The notes beneath the pieces are model-generated. The model was not told the origin of the DNA and searched no databases. It saw only the letters and a list, made by a program, of their open reading frames with translations. The translations under genes and the position numbers were made by a program. 64,000 bases of DNA from Hyphomicrobiales bacterium. GTDB taxonomy: Bacteria > Pseudomonadota > Alphaproteobacteria > Rhizobiales > Rhizobiaceae. Within the stretch, counting starts at the first letter, position 1. Every line of letters begins with the position of its first letter. Positions 1 to 8,189 of this stretch are shown here, one piece after another. The stretch spans positions 310,001 through 374,000 of the forward strand of contig UBQX01000006.1 in assembly GCA_900467685.1 (NCBI GenBank). The letters run 5' to 3'.

Positions 1-1470
1 GCGCCCATCTTCGCCGACCCAAAAGTGCGCGAGGCTATCTGGAACTCCCATCTGCAGAGATGGACGCATGTGCTGGAGGGGAATCTGGAGGAGGTTCTCA
101 ATGCCAGCCTGACGGGACCGAACGCAAAGGCGAAGTCGGGCGTCAATCCCAAGTATCATATCGTCGGGCTCGGCATCTGCCTCGGCCAGATCATTTCCTC
201 CGTCGTCAAGCAAAGCTTCAAACCGCGCGGCTTCCTGAAGTCTGGTGCCGATCCGGAGAAGGTGGGCGATGCGCTCGATGCCGCCGTCCGCGCGACCTTC
301 ATCGATATCGGCCTGCTCCTTGAACTCTATGCGCAGCGGACGGAATCCGCCCAGGCTGAAGCGCTTGCCGAACAGGAAGAACAATCGGCCCATCGCGGCG
401 CGCTCTTTGGCGCCGCCCTTTCTGCAATTGCCTCGCGCAATCTGGAGCACCGCATCGACGAAGATCTGCCGGGTGTTTTCGGCAAAATGCGAGATGATTT
501 CAACAAGGCCGCCGAACAACTGGGCGACACCATGGCCGACATCGATGGCAGCGCCGCCAACATCAATGCGGGTGCCGTCGAAATCTCGCGGGCGACGGAT
601 GATCTCGCCCGCCGCACCGAACAGCAGGCAGCCTCGATCGAGGAAACCGCCGCCGCGCTTGAGCAGATCACCACAACGGTCAACGAAACCGCGCTTCGCG
701 CCGAAGATGCCGGCAAGCTGGTGAAGTCGACGCAGGACAATGCGGTTCAGTCGGGCAGGGTTGTCGAAAAGGCAGTCCAGGCGATGAGTGAGATCGAAAA
801 CTCTTCCGGAGAGATATCGAACATCATTGGCGTGATCGACAACATTGCTTTCCAGACCAATCTTCTGGCGCTGAACGCCGGCGTGGAAGCGGCGCGCGCG
901 GGCGATGCAGGCAAGGGCTTTGCCGTCGTTGCCCAAGAGGTGCGGGAACTCGCACAGCGGTCCGCTTCGGCAGCGCGTGAAATCAAGGCGCTGATCACCA
1001 AGTCTTCCGAGCAGGTCAGAAACGGCGTGGAACTGGTCGGCGAGACCGGCAAGGCGCTGGAAACGATCATGAGCCAGGTGTCCGACATCAACACCAACGT
1101 CGTTGCCATCGTCGAAGCGGCGCGGGAACAGGCAACTGGCCTCAAGGAGATCAACCACGCAGTCAACGCGATGGATCAGGGCACGCAGCAGAACGCCGCG
1201 ATGGTGGAAGAGACCTCGGCAGCAAGTCGCGCTCTGGCGGACGAGGTTGCGCGCATCGCGGACATGACCCAATCCTTCCGCACAGGCAAGCGCAGCGCAC
1301 GCAGTGCCGCACCGGCCAACGCGAGGGCTGCCGCGCCCGTTATTGCAACGGCCGCCCCCTCACGCCACAGCCAAACTGCAAGACCCGCTCCCGTCCGTCA
1401 GCAGGCCGTGCTCGCGAAGGCTTTCGCCGGCGGTGCCAAGCCTGCTGCGGCTGACTGGGAAGAGTTCTGA
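1..1470 (+). CDS. Globin-coupled-type methyl-accepting chemotaxis protein, 5' truncated
   Basis: A soluble chemoreceptor that would signal to CheA/CheW. The reading frame is open from base 1, so the start lies upstream; 489 residues are visible. The first ~115 residues (RW..VLEGN, then GVNPKYHIVG, then a helix ending LLLELYAQ) resemble the protoglobin sensor domain of HemAT-type receptors. No membrane segment is present. The C-terminal two thirds are a typical signalling coiled coil with the hairpin-tip signature around [19 protein letters not shown] (bases ~850-905). The last five residues, DWEEF, fit the xWExF pentapeptide that tethers CheR/CheB. By eye the haem-ligating His of the globin is not at its usual place (see findings). 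The chemoreceptor identity is certain; the globin assignment is likely but is based on the truncated sequence only. Confidence 0.9.
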   Translation, partial: APIFADPKVREAIWNSHLQRWTHVLEGNLEEVLNASLTGPNAKAKSGVNPKYHIVGLGICLGQIISSVVKQSFKPRGFLKSGADPEKVGDALDAAVRATFIDIGLLLELYAQRTESAQAEALAEQEEQSAHRGALFGAALSAIASRNLEHRIDEDLPGVFGKMRDDFNKAAEQLGDTMADIDGSAANINAGAVEISRATDDLARRTEQQAASIEETAAALEQITTTVNETALRAEDAGKLVKSTQDNAVQSGRVVEKAVQAMSEIENSSGEISNIIGVIDNIAFQTNLLALNAGVEAARAGDAGKGFAVVAQEVRELAQRSASAAREIKALITKSSEQVRNGVELVGETGKALETIMSQVSDINTNVVAIVEAAREQATGLKEINHAVNAMDQGTQQNAAMVEETSAASRALADEVARIADMTQSFRTGKRSARSAAPANARAAAPVIATAAPSRHSQTARPAPVRQQAVLAKAFAGGAKPAAADWEEF

Positions 1471-1516
1471 TCGCCTGCCTTGCCGGTTTGGGCATCCCTC
1501 GCGAAGCCCTTCCGGA

Positions 1517-2023
1517 TCAAGCCTTCGGGCAGTCGGTGTCGGGGCTGTAATCCGCCTCGCCACCCTTCACGAACACTTTCGGGTTCATGTCATAGGCCGG
1601 GCCGACGACGATGGAGTTCTTTGGCAGGATCGTCTCGTCGAGCGATGAGATGACGGTCGTCTCGACCGTCTGTATTTTCCTGGCGTCGGGGCCAAACAGG
1701 CTGACTGCCACCTTGTAGGGTCTATCCTTCACGACGCAGCGCAGCGGCGGACTTTCCAGGGCGAGCTTTTCCCAGAAGGGGAATATCTTCTGCGTGATCT
1801 TCAATGGCTCGCCGCCCGCGGGGTCCTCGAAGCTTGCTTCGACATAGCTTCCGTCCGGGATCTTGCCTTGGAAATCGAAGGTGAGGTTATAGGTCGCCTT
1901 CGAGACGCGGTAGTTGAAGATGAACAGCTTGCCGGAGAGTTTCAGCGGCTGGGTTTCATCGCCGCGCTGGCAGCTGGTGAGCGCCACGATGGCGGCCAGC
2001 GGCAAAATCAGAAGCGTCTTCAT
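1517..2023 (-). CDS. Small lipoprotein of unknown function
   Basis: 168 residues beginning MKTLLILPLAAIVALTSC, a signal peptide with lipobox LTSC, so probably a lipid-anchored periplasmic protein. The mature part (cores such as LFIFNYRVSKATYNLTFDF, SLDETILPKN) looks like a beta-rich domain with two further Cys (around LRCVVKD and TDCPKA). I do not recognise the family. The start at 2023 is chosen because it gives the signal peptide and overlaps the stop of the upstream CGNR gene as ATGA, implying translational coupling. An operon with a regulator suggests it belongs to the same response, but that is inference. Confidence 0.75.
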   Translation of the reverse strand: MKTLLILPLAAIVALTSCQRGDETQPLKLSGKLFIFNYRVSKATYNLTFDFQGKIPDGSYVEASFEDPAGGEPLKITQKIFPFWEKLALESPPLRCVVKDRPYKVAVSLFGPDARKIQTVETTVISSLDETILPKNSIVVGPAYDMNPKVFVKGGEADYSPDTDCPKA

Positions 2024-2568
2024 GATGCATCCTTCTCCAGTTTCTTTTTCCGATAGTGCAGGCGCGCCTTCACGCGATTGCCGCAGACCGCCATGTCGCA
2101 CCAGGCGCGGCTCCTGTTCTTGCTGCGGTCGAGAAACAGCCATTCGCAGTTGGGGCAGATCTTCAGCGCGCCGGCGCGCGAAGGGGAGATGAGCCTCAAC
2201 GCCGATTGCGCGGTTTCGAAATCCAGGTCGCCAGGTTCGCCCGCCCGAAGTGCGCGGGCGATCTCTTCCAGCAGGCCCGCAAGCAAGACAGGCGAGGACG
2301 CGGCTTGCGCCTCCGCCCGAAAATACCGGTCGATTGCCTCTCGTAGCTGTATCAGCCCCTCGGTTCGTCCGAACGGCAGGGCCTTCAGCGCGTGGTCCTG
2401 ACGTTCGGCGCAAAGCCGCGTTGCCGCCTCCGGAAAGGCGTCCAGATTGGCCGGATCGGCGAACCGGTCGATCGATTGTGCGGGATCGAAGCGCAGGATC
2501 ACGCTGTTGGCGACATCCAGCGCCAGCGCGCCACCCGAAAAGCGATGGGGGGTCCAGGAAAAAGTCAT
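2020..2568 (-). CDS. CGNR zinc-finger transcriptional regulator (ABATE domain)
   Basis: 182 residues. The N-terminal part (ALDVANSV..R, then acidic helices) matches the stress-induced/ABATE-type domain, and the C-terminal part carries CPNCEWLFLDRSKNRSR.WC....CGNR, the CGNR zinc finger with two Cys pairs (about residues 137-167), expected to bind DNA. Members of this family are one-component regulators, often beside a transporter they control. It is divergent from the permease gene at 2633 and its start codon abuts a perfect 17-bp inverted repeat, the obvious candidate operator. The lipoprotein gene at 2023 is translationally coupled downstream. Confidence 0.9.
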   Translation of the reverse strand: MTFSWTPHRFSGGALALDVANSVILRFDPAQSIDRFADPANLDAFPEAATRLCAERQDHALKALPFGRTEGLIQLREAIDRYFRAEAQAASSPVLLAGLLEEIARALRAGEPGDLDFETAQSALRLISPSRAGALKICPNCEWLFLDRSKNRSRAWCDMAVCGNRVKARLHYRKKKLEKDAS

Positions 2569-2572
2569 GGTG

Positions 2573-2612
2573 ACATTATAACTGGTAAAGATCGTTTTAC
2601 CAGTTATAATGT
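2573..2612. promoter_or_regulatory. Perfect 17-bp inverted repeat, candidate CGNR operator with two -10-like boxes
   Basis: The left arm ACATTATAACTGGTAAA (2573-2589) and right arm TTTACCAGTTATAATGT (2596-2612) are exact reverse complements separated by the 6-base spacer GATCGT. Each arm holds TATAAT in the outward direction (2605-2610 on plus, 2575-2580 on minus), so a dimer bound here could cover both divergent promoters. It is too AT-rich to fit its surroundings by chance. Lack of a T-run and its place between divergent genes argue against a terminator. Confidence 0.85.
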
Positions 2613-2632
2613 TGCGTGAAGGGGAGATGCCT

Positions 2633-3541
2633 GTGGCCTATATCGTGCAGCAAGCCGTCAACGGTGTTCCGCTGGCCGCGCTCTATGCGGTCCTCGCCTT
2701 TGCCTATTCGATTGCCTTCGCGGTGACCCGCCGGGCCGACATCACCATCGGCGCGCTCTTCGCCTTCTCGGGCCAGATCTTCGCGCTGTTCTTCTTCATC
2801 GCATGGCAGCGCTATTGGCTCATCCTCGAACTCTGTCTCGCCATCGGCGCAGCGGCAGCATTCCTCTACACCGGGCTTGCCTCCGCCGTGATCGGGCGTC
2901 ACGTCCTCCAGCCCCTGGGGCGCTCGGAGCCTCATGCTGTGATCGTGGGCGGATTTGCGGTCATGATCGTTCTGATGGAGATCGCGCGGCTCGCGTCCGA
3001 AACGCGCTCCATCTGGCTGCCGCCGCTTCTGAAAACGCCAGTCACCTTCCTCGTCATCGACGGCTTTGCAATCACGCTGACGCAGATGCAGGTTCTGAAC
3101 ATAGCCCTGATGTTGGGCGCAATCGCGCTTCTGGCGCTGTGGCTCGCACGCGCAGCCTGGGGGCGACGTTGGAAGGCGGTGCGGGACGATCCGCTGGCGG
3201 CTGAGTTGCTGGGCGTCGACAGCCGCTCCGTCTTCATCCAGGCCTATGTCGGCGCGGCGCTGATTGCCATGTTCGCGGGCCTCCTGATGACTGCCTATTA
3301 CGGCACGATGGATTTCGGGGCAGGGCTGATGTTCGGGCTGAAAGTCGTGATGCTCGGTGCACTCGGCGGCTATGCCTCGCCCCTGAGATCAGCCGCCGGT
3401 GGGGCGATTCTCGGCTTCGCCGAAACGATGTGGACCGCCTTCGGACCGCTGGCCATGCGCGATATCGTGATGTTCTCGGCGCTGGTTTTCATTCTGGTCA
3501 TGACGCGGAATGAGGGGCGGATTACCGAAGGCGGCAACTAG
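2633..3541 (+). CDS. Lone branched-chain amino-acid-type ABC permease (LivH-like)
   Basis: 302 residues, all hydrophobic helices with the LivH-type opening AYIVQQAVNGVPLAALYA, an EAA-like cytoplasmic loop around RRWKAVRDDPLAAELLGVD (about residue 180-200) and the Gly-rich GLKVVMLGALGG stretch. In classical systems LivH pairs with LivM, two ATPases and a binding protein, none of which is encoded here. The GTG at 2633 is preferred because GGGGAG (2621-2626) lies six bases upstream; ATG at 2627 is only one base from that site, and ATG at 2609 lies inside the operator. Divergent from the CGNR regulator, which probably controls it. Substrate unknown. Confidence 0.85.
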   Translation: MAYIVQQAVNGVPLAALYAVLAFAYSIAFAVTRRADITIGALFAFSGQIFALFFFIAWQRYWLILELCLAIGAAAAFLYTGLASAVIGRHVLQPLGRSEPHAVIVGGFAVMIVLMEIARLASETRSIWLPPLLKTPVTFLVIDGFAITLTQMQVLNIALMLGAIALLALWLARAAWGRRWKAVRDDPLAAELLGVDSRSVFIQAYVGAALIAMFAGLLMTAYYGTMDFGAGLMFGLKVVMLGALGGYASPLRSAAGGAILGFAETMWTAFGPLAMRDIVMFSALVFILVMTRNEGRITEGGN

Positions 3542-3666
3542 AAGCCTGCTTGACGATGGAGGTGGCGACTTTGGCGGGAATATGCACGGTCGAGCTATTG
3601 CGCGATGCAAGACCTCCGCAATGTGCTACTCTCACGCGGTGAACGAGCGGAATAGAGGAGGTGTTC

Positions 3667-4683
3667 ATGCTCGAAACGGCGCTTCTGGAGGATGGGCAAG
3701 GCAAGCCGCTGTTGAGCGGCAAGCTGAACGACTCGCGCGAGTGGTCCGCCGTCAACGCATTCTGCAACCGCACCTACATGCCGCTTTCAACGCGTCCGCT
3801 GACACGCGGCATGGACCCAAATGCGACGATGCGCATGCTGAAAATCGGGCGCATCACCTTCAGTCGTTTCTGTTTCGGAACCCCGACGCGTGCCGATGAT
3901 TTCGATCCCACGTCCGGCAACATCATTGTCGTCAACACGTTGCGCGGCACTGTCCGCCACCCGCTCCTGGGCAACGATGCCTTCGACAGCAGGCCCGGCG
4001 ACAGCTATGTGGTCGATTGCAGTCGGACCGACTATTGGAACATTGCTGACGGCCACGATCTGCAGCTCAATCTGACCATACCTCACAAGCTGATGGAAGA
4101 GACGGCCGCGCGCTGGTATGGCTTCGTGCCTGGGGACGATCTCTGGAAGAAGCGACTGGTTTTCGGCGTCGGCCATTCCGCCTGGCTTTCGCTGCTCGAC
4201 TACGCGACGCGCTCGCTCGACGCGCGCCATGACGCAGTCCCCAATCCGCTGATCGAGCGCCGTATCGAGGAGACGATCTGCCTCGAACTGCTTCGCAACT
4301 GGGCCGACAGCGCCGGGCTGCATCTGGAGTCCGGGGCTCGTTCCGCCGCACCTTACTATGTGCGCGAAGCCGAGCGGATCATGACAGATCACGCTGCCGA
4401 AGCGTTGAGCATTCTCGAGATCGCCGAAAGGATCGGCGTGAGCGCCCGTTCGCTTTCGGAAGGCTTCAAGCGCTTTCGTGGGCAAACGCCCCATGCATTT
4501 CATACGCGACAACGCCTGCGGTCGTTGCGTGATGCGCTCATTGCCGCCGCGCCGGGCGAAACCGTGACCTCAATCGCCCGAGCCCGAGGTTTCATCAATC
4601 TCGGCGTTCTCGCTGCCGCTTATCGCAAGCAGTTTGGCGAAAGCCCGGCAGACACCTTGCGCAATAGGCCGACATTGGTCTGA
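3667..4683 (+). CDS. AraC-family transcriptional regulator
   Basis: 338 residues. The N-terminal ~200 residues form an AraC-binding-like sensor region (SRFCFGTPTRADDF, GDSYVVDCSRTDYW). The C-terminal ~100 residues contain two helix-turn-helix units: LSILEIAERIGVSARSLSEG and VTSIARARGFINLGVLAAAY, then the conserved FGESPADTLRN end. The ATG at 3667 is preferred to GTG 3661 because GAGGAG (3655-3660) is six bases upstream. It stands alone between the permease and an alcohol dehydrogenase on the same strand; the ~235-base gap to the latter leaves room for a regulated promoter, but no target can be named. Confidence 0.92.
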   Translation: MLETALLEDGQGKPLLSGKLNDSREWSAVNAFCNRTYMPLSTRPLTRGMDPNATMRMLKIGRITFSRFCFGTPTRADDFDPTSGNIIVVNTLRGTVRHPLLGNDAFDSRPGDSYVVDCSRTDYWNIADGHDLQLNLTIPHKLMEETAARWYGFVPGDDLWKKRLVFGVGHSAWLSLLDYATRSLDARHDAVPNPLIERRIEETICLELLRNWADSAGLHLESGARSAAPYYVREAERIMTDHAAEALSILEIAERIGVSARSLSEGFKRFRGQTPHAFHTRQRLRSLRDALIAAAPGETVTSIARARGFINLGVLAAAYRKQFGESPADTLRNRPTLV

Positions 4684-4919
4684 AGCCTCCGGCGAGGGCG
4701 GCATTTCGTGTTGCGGCATTGCTGGCGTGCTCAGTTTCCGCGCTGCAGCATCGAAACATTCCGATTTGGAGAGTGGTTTTCCCGATCCGAATGCAGCGGT
4801 CGCATTCGCCTGTAGGCGCTTCCATTCGACCGGCGCTATCTCTTTTCCTCGCCAACCGACGTAACGGAGCCGCCAAGGTTTCGTTGCCGCGATGCCAGCA
4901 GGCAAGGAGGAGAAAAACC

Positions 4920-5957
4920 ATGAAAGCGCTCGTATATCAGGGTCCCGGCAAGAAAGACTGGATCGAGAGAGATAAGCCCGCCATCCAGAAGCCGACCGAT
5001 GTCATCGTCAAGGTCATGAAGACGACCATCTGCGGAACCGATCTGCACATCCTGAAAGGAGACGTCCCGACCGTGGACGAGGGACGCATCCTCGGTCACG
5101 AAGGCGTTGGTATCGTCGAAGAGGTCGGCTCGGCCATTCGCAATTTCAAGAAGGGTGACTCGGTTCTCATTTCCTGCATCACATCTTGCGGTTCCTGCCC
5201 GAATTGCAAGCGGCAGCTCTACGCGCATTGCGACGATGGTGGCTGGATTCTCGGCCATCGCATCGATGGCACCCAGGCCGAATATGTCCGGATTCCCCAT
5301 GGCGACAATTCGCTCTATCCGATCCCGGAAGGTGCTGACGAAGAAGCGCTCGTCATGCTGTCCGATATCCTGCCGACAGGCCTCGAAATCGGCGTTCAGT
5401 CCGGTGGCGTCAAGCCGGGCGACACGATCGCCATCATCGGCGCCGGCCCGGTTGGGATGTCCGCACTCCTGACGGCGCAGTTCTATTCGCCAAGCCGTAT
5501 CATCATGATCGACATGGACCCGGCACGCCTGGCGTTGGCGCGTCAGTTCGGTGCAACCGATACCGTTCAAGTCGGCGCCGAGGATGCCGCCGCATCGGTC
5601 ATGCAAATGACCGGCGGGAAGGGCGTCGACGTGGCGATTGAAGCCGTCGGTGTCCCGTCAACCTTCGACATCTGCCAGAAAATCGTCATGCCGGGCGGAC
5701 GAATCGCCAATGTCGGGGTGCATGGCAAGTCCGTTGATCTGCATATCGAGGATCTCTGGATCAAGAATATCAATATCTCCATGGGGCTTGTCTGCACCAG
5801 CACGACGCCGATGCTGCTCAAGACCGTGCAGGCTGGCAAGGTCGATCCGAAGAAGTTGATCACTCATCGCTTCGGCCTGGACGAGATTCTGGATGCCTAC
5901 GAAGTCTTCGGCAATGCCGCCCGTGAAAAGGCAATGAAGGTGATTATAGCCGCCTGA
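4920..5957 (+). CDS. Zinc-dependent alcohol dehydrogenase, MDR superfamily
   Basis: 345 residues. NAD(P)-dependent oxidation of an alcohol to an aldehyde or ketone. Catalytic zinc ligands Cys38 (TTICGTD) and His60-Glu61 (LGHEGVG) are present, as is the structural zinc cluster CGSCPNCKRQLYAHC. The Rossmann motif is GAGPVG, followed by an acidic residue (IDMD), favouring NAD. It resembles the class that includes isopropanol/butanediol-type enzymes. The start is set by AAGGAGG (4904-4910) nine bases upstream of ATG. Substrate not deducible. Confidence 0.9.
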   Translation: MKALVYQGPGKKDWIERDKPAIQKPTDVIVKVMKTTICGTDLHILKGDVPTVDEGRILGHEGVGIVEEVGSAIRNFKKGDSVLISCITSCGSCPNCKRQLYAHCDDGGWILGHRIDGTQAEYVRIPHGDNSLYPIPEGADEEALVMLSDILPTGLEIGVQSGGVKPGDTIAIIGAGPVGMSALLTAQFYSPSRIIMIDMDPARLALARQFGATDTVQVGAEDAAASVMQMTGGKGVDVAIEAVGVPSTFDICQKIVMPGGRIANVGVHGKSVDLHIEDLWIKNINISMGLVCTSTTPMLLKTVQAGKVDPKKLITHRFGLDEILDAYEVFGNAAREKAMKVIIAA

Positions 5958-5978
5958 TCTAAGGCAATCCTCAAACGC

Positions 5979-6011
5979 TGCCCCGGGCGAGGCTTGCCCT
6001 TGTCCGGGGCA
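5979..6011. terminator. Hairpin between convergent genes
   Basis: TGCCCCGG (5979-5986) and CCGGGGCA (6004-6011) are exact reverse complements with a 17-base loop, placed between the converging alcohol dehydrogenase and ung genes. There is no T-run, so it would be a weak intrinsic terminator at best. Confidence 0.4.
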
Positions 6012-6026
6012 ACAACGGTTCGACCG

Positions 6027-6716
6027 TCACACCGTCTCCGGCAGCCGCCAGTCGATTTCCTTCATCCCGTGATCGCGCAGGAATGAGTTCGTCTTCGAGA
6101 ACGGTTTGCTGCCGAAGAAGCCGTTATGGGCGGAGAGCGGCGAGGGGTGAGGGGACTTGATGACCAGATGCCGCTTTGCGTCTACGAAGGCTGCCTTTTT
6201 CTGCGCATAGGAACCCCAGAGAATGAAGACGACAGGATGCGGCAACTCGTTGACCTGCCGGATGACGGCGTCGGTGAACTTTTCCCAGCCCTGTCCCTGA
6301 TGCGAGGCTGCCTGTCCGCGCTCCACCGTCAGCACGCTGTTGAGCAGCAGCACACCCTGTTTCGCCCAGCTTTCAAGGAACCCATGGCGCGGCGGCATGA
6401 TGCCGAGATCGCTCTCCATTTCCTTGTAGATGTTGACGAGCGACGGCGGGATGCGAACGCCGGGCTGCACGGAGAAACACAAGCCATGCGCCTGCCCGTC
6501 GCCATGATAGGGATCCTGTCCGAGGATGACGACCTTCACCCTGTCGAGAGGCGTGAGGTCGAGCGCACGGAAATATTCCGAGCCCTTGGGAAAGATCCAC
6601 TTCCCGGCCTCTCGCTCCGACTTCAGAAAATCCTTCAGCTGAGCCATGTAGGAACTGGCGAATTCGCCAGCCAGCGCCGCCTTCCAGCTTTCCTCCAGCC
6701 GTACCCCTTCACTCAT
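6027..6716 (-). CDS. ung: Uracil-DNA glycosylase, family 1
   Basis: 229 residues, the length of the E. coli enzyme. Removes uracil from DNA as the first step of base-excision repair. The water-activating motif [13 protein letters not shown] (Asp at about residue 68) and the minor-groove loop [21 protein letters not shown] are intact, as is [10 protein letters not shown]. The ATG at 6716 is preferred because it overlaps the moaE stop as ATGA; a second in-frame ATG lies at 6728. It is the last gene of a minus-strand run pgsA-moaD-moaE-ung. Confidence 0.97.
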   Translation of the reverse strand: MSEGVRLEESWKAALAGEFASSYMAQLKDFLKSEREAGKWIFPKGSEYFRALDLTPLDRVKVVILGQDPYHGDGQAHGLCFSVQPGVRIPPSLVNIYKEMESDLGIMPPRHGFLESWAKQGVLLLNSVLTVERGQAASHQGQGWEKFTDAVIRQVNELPHPVVFILWGSYAQKKAAFVDAKRHLVIKSPHPSPLSAHNGFFGSKPFSKTNSFLRDHGMKEIDWRLPETV

Positions 6717-7180
6717 TCCTTCACCCATTTGTCGCGTGCCGAATCGTCCTCATCCTTGGCGGCAACCCATGCGCCATGCGAGCCGTCGGCATTGTGTTCC
6801 TTCTTCCAGAAGGGCGCGGCGGTCTTGAGGAAATCCATCACATAATTGGCGCCGTCGAAGGCAGCCTGCCGGTGCGAAGACGTGGCGCTGACGAGCACGA
6901 TCCGCTCGCCGGGCATGATCTTGCCGTAACGATGAATGACGGAGAGACCGATGAGCGAGAAGCGCCCGACCGCGTCTTCGGCGATGCGCTGCAATTCAGC
7001 CTCTGCCATGCCGGGATAGTGCTCGAGTTCGAGCGCCGAAAGCCGGCCGCCCTCGTTACGGCAGAAGCCGGTGAACTGCACCAGCGCACCGACACCCGGC
7101 CGCCCCTCAGTCAGGCGCGCCGCTTCGACGGACGGATCGAAATCCTCGTGCTGAACGGCGATGTGCAGCGTCAGCGACAT
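6713..7180 (-). CDS. moaE: Molybdopterin synthase large subunit MoaE
   Basis: 155 residues. With MoaD it inserts two sulfurs into precursor Z (cPMP) to give molybdopterin. Conserved features seen: QFTGFCRNE near residue 35, [31 protein letters not shown] and the Lys-rich PFWKKE segment that contributes to the active site. Lies six bases after moaD and overlaps ung by four bases. Confidence 0.97.
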   Translation of the reverse strand: MSLTLHIAVQHEDFDPSVEAARLTEGRPGVGALVQFTGFCRNEGGRLSALELEHYPGMAEAELQRIAEDAVGRFSLIGLSVIHRYGKIMPGERIVLVSATSSHRQAAFDGANYVMDFLKTAAPFWKKEHNADGSHGAWVAAKDEDDSARDKWVKE

Positions 7181-7185
7181 GAGGC

Positions 7186-7443
7186 TCAGCCTCCGGTCAT
7201 GGGCGGAAAAATGCCGATTTCGCGCACCCCGGCAATCTTCTCGGAGTGATGCGCGTGCTCCTGATTGAGCGCGACGCGGATCGCTTCGGGAAACTTCAAC
7301 GCTTCATCGTACTCTTCGCCGAGCGTCTTCAGGTAGGCCAGCAGCTCACCCACGGTCGTAACCTCGGCCGGCAGGTCGAGTTCTTCCTCGCCCTTGCCGA
7401 TCTTCTCCCGCACCCAGGCGAAATAGACGAGTTTCACGCTCAT
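7186..7443 (-). CDS. moaD: Molybdopterin synthase sulfur-carrier subunit MoaD
   Basis: 85 residues, a ubiquitin-like beta-grasp protein ending in the required Gly-Gly (PPMTGG) that is adenylated and thiocarboxylated. Family landmarks: VKLVYFAWVREKIGKGEE at the start, VALNQEHAH in the middle, and the hydrophobic EIGIFPPMTGG tail. Start ATG overlaps the pgsA stop by four bases, so the two are translationally coupled. Confidence 0.96.
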   Translation of the reverse strand: MSVKLVYFAWVREKIGKGEEELDLPAEVTTVGELLAYLKTLGEEYDEALKFPEAIRVALNQEHAHHSEKIAGVREIGIFPPMTGG

Positions 7444-8027
7444 TCGTCATCCACGATATGTTTCGCCCCGGCACGGAAGTAATCGTAGCCGGTATAGATG
7501 GTGATAAGTGCGGCAGCCCACAGAAGCACGATGCCGATCAGCGTCGTATGCGGAACATAGGAATCGCCGGCGGGCCCCACGATGAGGAAGCCGATGGCCA
7601 CCATCTGGATCGTCGTCTTCCACTTGGCAATGCGGGTCACCGGCACCGAGACCTTCAGCGCGGCCAGATATTCGCGCAGACCCGAAACCAGGATTTCGCG
7701 GCAGAGGATGATGATCGCCGCCCAGAGCGACCAGCCGGCGATCGTCCCGTCCGCCGCCATCAAAAGCAGGACCGAAGACACAAGCAACTTGTCGGCAATC
7801 GGGTCCAGCATTCGGCCGATATTCGACGTCTGCTTCCAGATACGGGCGAGATAGCCGTCGAAGAAGTCCGTGATCGAGGCGGCCGCAAACAGCCAGAAGG
7901 CCGTCCAGCGCGCGAAGTTCGTCGCATGCAAATGCCCCTCGATAAAGAAGCAAAGGACGATCAGCGGAACCGTGATGATCCGGGCATAGGTGAGCAGATT
8001 GGGAATGTTATAGGCGCGGGATGCCAT
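7440..8027 (-). CDS. pgsA: CDP-diacylglycerol--glycerol-3-phosphate 3-phosphatidyltransferase
   Basis: 195 residues. Inner-membrane enzyme making phosphatidylglycerol phosphate, the committed step to phosphatidylglycerol and cardiolipin. The CDP-alcohol phosphotransferase motif is intact: DFFDGYLAR, then G..LDPIADK, with both aspartate pairs. About five hydrophobic segments. Opens with NIPNLLTYARI, typical of PgsA. First gene of the pgsA-moaD-moaE-ung run. Its product phosphatidylglycerol is also the substrate lipid of LpiA at the far end of this window. Confidence 0.95.
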   Translation of the reverse strand: MASRAYNIPNLLTYARIITVPLIVLCFFIEGHLHATNFARWTAFWLFAAASITDFFDGYLARIWKQTSNIGRMLDPIADKLLVSSVLLLMAADGTIAGWSLWAAIIILCREILVSGLREYLAALKVSVPVTRIAKWKTTIQMVAIGFLIVGPAGDSYVPHTTLIGIVLLWAAALITIYTGYDYFRAGAKHIVDDE

Positions 8028-8189
8028 TTTTGCGGATTCGCCTGTTCAGTTTATGGGCATAAGAGAAGCCCTCGCGTCACAAAGGTCAACGCCGGGCTTG
8101 GCTTATCTCATGAAATATTGGTGAAATCCGCGGGTTCAATGGCAGGCGCGACAAAAAAGCAAGAAGCCGCGCCACTATTCGTCGCACCC

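Noticed and set aside
1471-1516. GC-rich inverted-looking sequence after the first chemoreceptor
   Set aside because: The GCCCTTCCGG/GCCTTCGGGC segments do not pair well enough to call a terminator.
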